Below, in pieces: positions 59,701 through 64,000 of a stretch of DNA of 64,000 bases. The stretch is from Aliivibrio sp. S3MY1 (GTDB lineage Bacteria > Pseudomonadota > Gammaproteobacteria > Enterobacterales > Vibrionaceae), in assembly GCF_028765575.1 (NCBI RefSeq), contig NZ_JARACO010000012.1, forward strand, positions 44,285-108,284, given 5' to 3'. The number at the start of each line of letters is the position of its first letter. Within the stretch, counting starts at the first letter, position 1. Both the position numbers and the translations under genes were made by a program. The notes under the pieces were generated by a model. The model was not told the DNA's origin and did no database searches. It worked only from the letters and a program-made list of their open reading frames with translations.

Positions 59701-61342
59701 TGGCGAAGGTGGTCAGCTACCGGGTGATAAAGTCGATGATTGGATCGGTGCAACACGTCACTCAACTCCTGGAGTTGGTCTGATTTCACCACCACCACAT
59801 CATGATATTTACTCTATCGAAGATTTAGCACAGCTTATTTACGATCTGAAAAACGCCAACCGTAAAGGCCGCGTTAACGTTAAGTTAGTATCTGAAGCGG
59901 GGGTTGGTACTATCGCCTCTGGTGTAGCCAAAGCAAAAGCAGATGTGGTTCTTATCGCAGGTTTTGATGGTGGTACGGGTGCATCCCCAATGTCTTCTAT
60001 CCGTCATACTGGTCTTCCGTGGGAACTAGGTCTGGCTGAGACACACCAAACACTACTGAAAAATGGGTTACGTAACCGTATCGTTGTTCAGTCTGATGGC
60101 CAAATGAAAACACCTCGAGATCTTGCTGTAGCAACACTTCTTGGTGCTGAAGAATGGGGCGTTGCAACAGCAGCTCTTGTTGTTGAAGGCTGTATCATGA
60201 TGCGTAAGTGTCATAAGAATACTTGTCCTGTTGGTATCGCAACACAAAACAAAACACTTCGTGAACGCTTTGACGGTCGCGTAGAAGATGTAGTTACTTT
60301 CTTCCAGTATATGGCTGAAGGTCTACGTGAAGTAATGGCAGAACTTGGTTTCCGCTCTATTGATGAAATGGTTGGTCAATCTCATAAACTGAAAGTTCGT
60401 GATGATATCGGCCACTGGAAATACAAAAACTTAGACTTATCACCAGTACTACACGTTGAACAACCTCGTGCTGAAGATGGTATCTATAACCAAATTAAAC
60501 AGCAGCATAATCTAGAAGACGTATTGGATCGTAAACTTATTCAAGTCGCTACTCCTGCACTTGAAAAAGGTGAAGCCGTTACTGCTGAATTCGATATCCT
60601 AAATACTGACCGAAGTGTCGGTACTATGCTGTCGAATGAGATTTCAAAAGTCTATAAAGACCAAGGCTTGCCGCAACCAATGAACGTGAAGTTCAACGGT
60701 TCTGCGGGTCAAAGTCTAGGTGCTTTCCTTGCCAAAGGCGTGAAATTTGAAGTCGAAGGCGATGCGAATGATTATTGGGGTAAAGGCTTATCTGGCGGTA
60801 CGCTAGTACTTTATCCAAACCTAAAATCAACGATTGTCGCTGAAGATAACATTGTTGTAGGTAACGTTTGTTTCTACGGTGCGACTTCTGGTGAATCTTA
60901 TATTCGTGGTATGGCTGGTGAGCGTTTCTGTGTACGTAACTCAGGCGCAAAAGTCGTTGTAGAAGGCGTTGGTGACCACGGTTGTGAATACATGACTGGC
61001 GGTGTTGCACTAATCCTTGGCTCTACCGGTCGTAACTTTGCGGCAGGAATGAGCGGTGGTGTTGCCTATGTTTGGGATAAGTCTGGTGATTTCGAAAGCA
61101 AACTAAACCCTGAACTTGTTGACCTAGACCCTATAGAACAAGAAGATAAAGATCTTCTATTAGAAATGCTAACTAAGCATGTTGAATTCACAGGAAGTGA
61201 AGTTGCTCAGTCTTTCCTAGATAACTTTGAAGCAAACTTGACCACTCTGGCTAAAGTGATGCCGCGTGATTACAAAGCGGTTCTTCAAAAGCGTAAAGCT
61301 GAAGCACAACAGGCACAAACGGAAGAAGTGGAGGCAGTATAA
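56795..61342 (+). CDS. gltB: Glutamate synthase large subunit
   Basis: The product has 1515 residues, the usual GOGAT large-subunit length. The N-terminal nucleophile Cys21 in HDACGIGF implies removal of about 20 residues to form the mature Ntn-type glutaminase. The synthase domain has FDGGTGASPMSS and the 3Fe-4S cluster motif CHKNTCPVGIATQ. The C-terminal glutamate synthase beta-helix domain has GYDHG-like repeats. It combines glutamine and 2-oxoglutarate to two glutamates. It overlaps gltD by one base. Confidence 0.98.
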   Translation: MVDREQNTQGMYTPELEHDACGIGFVAHLKNRKSHDVVTQALDMLARMEHRGGQGCDPCSGDGAGILLQKPHEFLLEEAVKLGIKLPSFEKYGVGVVLFPKDEYKRQQCRDILERNAQRLDLEIIGYRALPVDNSMLGDDPLSTEPQFEHVFISGGPSMTPEELERKLYVLRNYTVRVCLESISNIGDDFYINSLSYKTLVYKGQLTTEQVPQYFLDLQNPTMVTALALVHSRFSTNTFPRWRLAQPFRYIAHNGEINTVRGNLNWMKAREAIIESDLFSQQEMDMLLPICQEGSSDSSNFDMALELLVLSGRSLPHALMMMIPEAWQENKNMDPTRRAFYQYHANVMEPWDGPASVCFTDGVQVGATLDRNGLRPSRYTVTKDDFLVMASESGVVKIAPENIEFRGRLQPGRIFVADLEQGRIISDEEVKDSIAKSQPYEKWVEENLLNLNKLPEATNQYSQPSPERLLNRQQAFGVTSEEVNEIILPLAKTAYEPLTAMGADWPLAILSHQSQHLSNYFKQLFAQVTNPPIDPIRERMVMSLNTYLGKDQNLLTETPEHCQKVELESPVLSNSELEKLRAIDNEHLQAKTLDIVFQANEDAGKLERALKRICQYAEDAVVDGYSIILLTDRAVNSNHAAIPAMLAVGAVHHHLIRKGLRAKCDIVIETGDARETHHFATLVGYGANAVNPYLVIETIVELQRVKKLDPTVHPKVLFDNYRKGVNGGLLKIFSKMGISTLQSYHGAQIFEALGISKSVVDKYFTGTVSRIQGLTIDDIAKEVLIRHRVGYPTREIPVQVLDVGGVYQWKQRGEKHLFNPETISLLQESTRNKDYGQFKKYAKAVDDQGDNAATLRSQLDFIKNPAGSIPLEEVEPIEKILKRFATGAMSFGSISHEAHSTLAVAMNRIGAKSNSGEGGEDPIRFEKKDNGDWERSAIKQVASGRFGVTSYYLTNADELQIKMAQGAKPGEGGQLPGDKVDDWIGATRHSTPGVGLISPPPHHDIYSIEDLAQLIYDLKNANRKGRVNVKLVSEAGVGTIASGVAKAKADVVLIAGFDGGTGASPMSSIRHTGLPWELGLAETHQTLLKNGLRNRIVVQSDGQMKTPRDLAVATLLGAEEWGVATAALVVEGCIMMRKCHKNTCPVGIATQNKTLRERFDGRVEDVVTFFQYMAEGLREVMAELGFRSIDEMVGQSHKLKVRDDIGHWKYKNLDLSPVLHVEQPRAEDGIYNQIKQQHNLEDVLDRKLIQVATPALEKGEAVTAEFDILNTDRSVGTMLSNEISKVYKDQGLPQPMNVKFNGSAGQSLGAFLAKGVKFEVEGDANDYWGKGLSGGTLVLYPNLKSTIVAEDNIVVGNVCFYGATSGESYIRGMAGERFCVRNSGAKVVVEGVGDHGCEYMTGGVALILGSTGRNFAAGMSGGVAYVWDKSGDFESKLNPELVDLDPIEQEDKDLLLEMLTKHVEFTGSEVAQSFLDNFEANLTTLAKVMPRDYKAVLQKRKAEAQQAQTEEVEAV

Positions 61343-62814
61343 TGGGTAAGCCTACTGGATTTTTAGAACATGGTCGTGAGCTACCAAAGAAACTCGCCCC
61401 AATAGTTCGAATTCAAGACAATAAAGAATTTGTTTTAAACGAAGAATTTGGCGATAAGATTGGTACACAAGCATCACGTTGTATGGATTGCGGTGTTCCG
61501 TTTTGTCATAACGGTTGCCCTATTGGTAACATCATTCCTGAGTTTAATGATGCGGTATATCGTGATAGCTGGGAAGAAGCCTGGAAGATCTTAAGCTCAA
61601 CCAATAACTTCCCAGAGTTTACAGGTCGAGTGTGCCCTGCTCCTTGTGAGAGTGCTTGTGTTCTTGGTATTAATCAAGACCCAATCACCATCTGTAATAT
61701 CGAAAAAACAATTGTAGAAACCGCGTACCGTGAAGGGTACGCGCAACCTAAAAAACCTCGTTCTCGAACAGGAAAAACTGTCGCTATTATCGGTTCCGGT
61801 CCTGCAGGTTTAGCCGCGGCTGAACAATTAAACAGTGCAGGCCACTCTGTCACTGTTTATGAGCGAGATGAAAAAGTTGGTGGTCTACTGCGCTTTGGTA
61901 TTCCTGACTTTAAGTTAGGCATGGACATCATTGATCGTAAAATCAACTTAATGGCTGATGCCGGCATCAAGTTTGAAGTTAATGCTCATATTGGTGTCGA
62001 TATTAATGCACAGCAGTTACGCCAAGACTTCGATGTCGTTCTACTCACTGGCGGCTCTACAGTACCAAGAGATCTTCCTATCCCAGGGCGTGAACTTAAT
62101 GGCGTTCACTTTGCTATGGAATTCTTAGGTCAAAACAACCGCCGTGCTAATAATATGGATCTTAAAACTAAAGAGATCCATGCTAAAGGTAAGCATGTTG
62201 TTGTTATTGGCGGTGGCGATACGGGTTCTGACTGTGTAGGCACGTCGAATCGTCATGGTGCTGCAAGCATTACTCAGGTTGAGATCATGCCGATCCCACC
62301 AGAGAAACGCCCTGCAAATATGCCTTGGCCTCAATACCCAATGATAATGAAAACAACAACTTCTCACGAAGAAGGCTGTGAACGTCATTGGAATATCTTA
62401 ACCAAAGAGTTTATCTCTGATGATGCTGGTAATGTCACAGGTCTTCGTATTGCTGATATCGTTTGGCAAGATGCGAAGCCAGGTGAACGTCCAGGATTTG
62501 ATGAAGTCGCGGGTAGTGAACGAGTGATCCCTTGTGATCAAGCATTCTTAGCGATGGGCTTCTTACATCCTGAACCTACAGGTGTATTAGCTCAACTAGA
62601 TATTAAACTGGATGACCGTGGTAACGTAGCAACAAATGGCTATGCAACCAATCAAAAAGGTGTATTTGCTGCTGGTGATATGCGTACAGGTCAATCCCTG
62701 ATTGTACGTTGTATTAATGAAGGCCGTGAATGTTCTAGAGAAATTGATGCTTACCTTATGGGTAACTCGAATCTAGAAGCAAAAGCGGATTCGCTAATGC
62801 TATCAGCATCATAG
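61342..62814 (+). CDS. gltD: Glutamate synthase small subunit
   Basis: The product has 490 residues. Cys-rich N-terminal clusters are CMDCGVPFCHNGCPIGN (about 49-65) and CPAPCESAC (about 99-107). FAD motif IIGSGPAGLAAAEQL lies at about 152-166, and NADPH motif VIGGGDTGSDC at about 290-300. It passes electrons from NADPH to GltB. The start overlaps the gltB stop by one base (TAATG), so translation is coupled. Confidence 0.98.
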   Translation: MGKPTGFLEHGRELPKKLAPIVRIQDNKEFVLNEEFGDKIGTQASRCMDCGVPFCHNGCPIGNIIPEFNDAVYRDSWEEAWKILSSTNNFPEFTGRVCPAPCESACVLGINQDPITICNIEKTIVETAYREGYAQPKKPRSRTGKTVAIIGSGPAGLAAAEQLNSAGHSVTVYERDEKVGGLLRFGIPDFKLGMDIIDRKINLMADAGIKFEVNAHIGVDINAQQLRQDFDVVLLTGGSTVPRDLPIPGRELNGVHFAMEFLGQNNRRANNMDLKTKEIHAKGKHVVVIGGGDTGSDCVGTSNRHGAASITQVEIMPIPPEKRPANMPWPQYPMIMKTTTSHEEGCERHWNILTKEFISDDAGNVTGLRIADIVWQDAKPGERPGFDEVAGSERVIPCDQAFLAMGFLHPEPTGVLAQLDIKLDDRGNVATNGYATNQKGVFAAGDMRTGQSLIVRCINEGRECSREIDAYLMGNSNLEAKADSLMLSAS

Positions 62815-62854
62815 TTTTTGAAATAGATTAATTCAGGTTTCCTTCCAAACCTTT

Positions 62855-62882
62855 GGCCAACATTTCGATGTTGGCCTTTTTT
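62855..62882 (+). terminator. Terminator after gltD
   Basis: A perfect 9-bp stem GGCCAACAT/ATGTTGGCC with loop TTCG is followed by six T. A smaller hairpin AGGTTT/AAACCT lies just upstream at about 62835-62852. Confidence 0.93.
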
Positions 62883-62912
62883 ATTCTATACTGACAACGC
62901 CTATTCAAAATA

Positions 62913-63359
62913 ATGAACTTACCTATGATAAAAATACTCACCATATTTTCAATATTGCTAACACTTACCGCCTGCAGTAAAGGAGTCGATAATATGCCTG
63001 ATAAATCAAAAATGATGTGTGCTGATAAACCTAACTGCATCTCGACATTAGAAACTAGAACGGATTTCAGCGCTTCCCCTTTCACTCTAAATAACTCCGA
63101 TACAAAAATAGAGTCTATCGCTCAAATAGCCGAGCAGCTTAAAGGTGCAAAGATTGCAGTGATGAGCGAAAACTACGCCAGAATAGAATCGACAAGCACT
63201 GTTTTTCGCTTTGTTGATGATTTAGAGCTTAGAATAGAAGGGAGCAATCTTATTGTTCGTTCTGAGTCTCGTACTGGACACTCTGACTTTGGTGTAAATA
63301 GGAAGCGTGTAGAAAAATTAAGAACAATGCTACTAGAGAAAGAGATAATTTCTCAATAA
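62913..63359 (+). CDS. DUF1499-family lipoprotein
   Basis: The product has 148 residues from 62913, or 144 from a second ATG at 62925 (MIKILTIFSILLTLTAC). A lipoprotein signal ends with the lipobox LTAC. The mature part has the DUF1499 features CADKPNCIST, a YARIESTSTVFRFVDDLEL segment and SESRTGHSDFGVNRKR near the end. The family function is unknown. It has its own promoter space after the gltD terminator and ends 15 bases before the tRNA-Asp-like array. Confidence 0.8.
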   Translation: MNLPMIKILTIFSILLTLTACSKGVDNMPDKSKMMCADKPNCISTLETRTDFSASPFTLNNSDTKIESIAQIAEQLKGAKIAVMSENYARIESTSTVFRFVDDLELRIEGSNLIVRSESRTGHSDFGVNRKRVEKLRTMLLEKEIISQ

Positions 63360-63442
63360 AAAGACCAGTCATAAAAAGCCTAACCAACTGAACTGCCATT
63401 TCGCAGTGTCTATTCTGCATCATTTTACTTGTAGACAGACGT

Positions 63443-63477
63443 AAAAAAGCCCTAATCTTTCGATTAGGGCTTTTTTT
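63443..63477. terminator. Array unit terminator 1
   Basis: AAAAAAGCCCTAATC/GATTAGGGCTTTTTT with loop TTTC is a perfect stem with A and T tracts, bidirectional. It recurs once per array unit. Confidence 0.92.
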
Positions 63478-63481
63478 AAAT

Positions 63482-63591
63482 AGTGGTTACGTTAACGGGA
63501 CTTTCTATCAACCTTGAAAGCGACACGTCCCCCGGCGTGACTGGCCGCTAAGCTCTCCAATAGAAAGCCTAACCAACTGAACTGCCACTCC
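63482..63591 (-). pseudogene. tRNA-Asp-like unit I
   Basis: On the minus strand it opens GGAGTGGCAGTTCAGTTGG, then GTTAG, close to the tRNA-Asp 5' half. Then comes about 16 extra bases, then CGGCCAGTCACGCCGGGGG (anticodon arm with GTC), about 15 extra bases, then GTCCCGT and a changed 3' end (TAACGTAACCACTA). The changed 3' end cannot pair with GGAGTGG, so this unit is unlikely to form a normal acceptor stem. Confidence 0.65.
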
Positions 63592-63631
63592 GCGGTGTCT
63601 AATCTGCATCATTTTTCTTTTAGACAGACGT

Positions 63632-63665
63632 AAAAAAGCCCTAATCTTTCGATTAGGGCTTTTTT
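63632..63665. terminator. Array unit terminator 2
   Basis: Same stem as the first array terminator (AAAAAAGCCCTAATC/GATTAGGGCTTTTTT). It follows tRNA-Asp-like unit II on the minus strand. Confidence 0.92.
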
Positions 63666-63671
63666 AAATAG

Positions 63672-63779
63672 TGGCGGAGTGGACGGGACTTTCTATCAAC
63701 CTTGAAAGCGACACGTCCTCCGGCGTGACTGGCCGCTAAGCTCTCCAATAGAAAGCCTAACCAACTGAACTGCCACTTC
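63672..63779 (-). pseudogene. tRNA-Asp-like unit II (best acceptor stem)
   Basis: It has the same layout as unit I, but its 3' end reads CCACTCC followed by GCCA, like a true tRNA-Asp. Its 5' end GAAGTGG pairs with CCACTCC at six of seven positions. The insertions in the D and T arms are retained and position 33 of the anticodon loop is A rather than the universal T. Confidence 0.65.
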
Positions 63780-63819
63780 GCAGTGTTTAGTCTGCATCAT
63801 TTTACTTTTATACAGACGT

Positions 63820-63854
63820 AAAAAAGCCCTAATCTTTCGATTAGGGCTTTTTTT
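63820..63854. terminator. Array unit terminator 3
   Basis: Same stem as the other array terminators. It follows tRNA-Asp-like unit III on the minus strand. Confidence 0.92.
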
Positions 63855-63858
63855 AAAT

Positions 63859-63968
63859 AGTGGCTACGTTAACGGGACTTTCTATCAACCTTGAAAGCGA
63901 CACGTCCCCCGGCGTGACTGGCCGCTAAGCTCTCCAATAGAAAGCCTAACCAACTGAACTGCCACTCC
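63859..63968 (-). pseudogene. tRNA-Asp-like unit III
   Basis: It is like unit I, with GGAGTGG at the 5' end and a changed 3' end (TTAACGTAGCCACTA). The internal anticodon arm and both insertions are identical to unit I over most of their length. The array leader of the next unit lies to the right and is cut by the window edge. Confidence 0.6.
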
Positions 63969-64000
63969 GCGGTGTCTAGTCTGCATCATTTTACTTTTAG

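Larger units (their letters stand above)
63375..64000 (-). repeat. Tandem array of about 188-bp units, each a tRNA-Asp-like sequence plus terminator
   Basis: The block AAAGCCTAACCAACTGAACT recurs at 63375, 63564, 63752 and 63941, a period of 188-189 bp, and the array continues past the right edge. Read on the minus strand each unit is: a leader with TAAAAT, a tRNA-Asp-like part of about 108-110 bases, then a stem-loop terminator. The units differ by scattered base changes. The last unit on the minus strand (63375-63402) is truncated to the first D-arm region. Confidence 0.85.

Noticed and set aside
62828..63085. Minus-strand frame over the gltD terminator and the DUF1499-like gene
   Set aside because: It reads through the gltD terminator and is antisense to a lipoprotein gene with clear signal peptide and family motifs.
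63482..63968. Functional tRNA-Asp genes
   Set aside because: The units carry 15-16-base insertions in both arms, lack U33, and two of three lack a matching acceptor stem. They were therefore recorded as tRNA-like or pseudogene units.
63375..64000. CRISPR array
   Set aside because: The period is 188-189 bp and nearly the whole unit is conserved. There is no alternation of short repeats with unique spacers and no cas genes.
63375..64000. Integron attC (VCR) cassette repeats
   Set aside because: There are no cassette genes between the units and no attC-type core sites; the units resemble tRNA-Asp plus a terminator instead.

Overview
The window looks like a piece of the main chromosome of an Aliivibrio species (Vibrionaceae, A. 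fischeri-like). The reasons are the low GC content, gammaproteobacterial core genes close in sequence to their E. coli counterparts, Vibrio-type flagellin with a Vibrio-type sigma-28 promoter, and gene order typical of the group. The genus is inferred from recalled sequence similarity, not from a search. I see no prophage, insertion sequence, integron or CRISPR array. Almost every gene is a housekeeping gene, so the novelty lies in RNA-level and intergenic structure.

Layout. Positions 1-5150 (minus strand) hold the rpoS 5' end, then nlpD, pcm, surE, truD, ispF, ispD and ftsB. Positions 5324-14357 (minus) hold eno, pyrG, mazG, a flagellin gene with its own sigma-28 promoter, relA and rlmD, with barA divergent (plus). 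Positions 17352-26604 (minus) hold acpS, pdxJ, recO, era, rnc, lepB, lepA, rseC, rseB, rseA and rpoE; rpoE has a clear sigma-E autoregulatory promoter and nadB is divergent. Positions 28585-31002 hold ygfX/sdhE (minus), ygfZ (plus), a candidate small RNA and a small conserved-looking protein. Positions 31075-37747 hold ubiI, ubiH and ygfB (minus), then zapA, 6S RNA, ygfA, rpiA and serA (plus). Positions 37821-44655 hold a SIMPL-domain protein, mscS, yaaA, a sodium/alanine symporter, a DUF3545-like small protein, ung and nfo. Positions 45019-51152 hold grcA (plus) and the threonine operon thrL-thrA-thrB-thrC (minus) with a classical attenuator, plus rraA. Positions 51599-56226 hold arcA (plus) and yhcC, arcB and a lipoprotein gene (minus). 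Positions 56795-63359 hold gltB, gltD and a DUF1499-like lipoprotein (plus).

Shared themes. Redox control is prominent: arcA and arcB are neighbours, and both arcA and grcA carry FNR-type boxes. Envelope stress is covered by rpoE-rseABC. Stringent and growth-rate control is represented by relA and 6S RNA, and stationary-phase control by rpoS and barA.

The most unusual region is the right edge, 63375-64000 and continuing beyond it. It is a tandem array with a period of about 188 bp. Read on the minus strand, each unit carries a tRNA-Asp-derived sequence with two insertions that are complementary to each other, followed by a perfect intrinsic terminator. I could not match it to any described family from memory. 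A second candidate is a four-hairpin RNA at 30496-30611 ending in a strong terminator.
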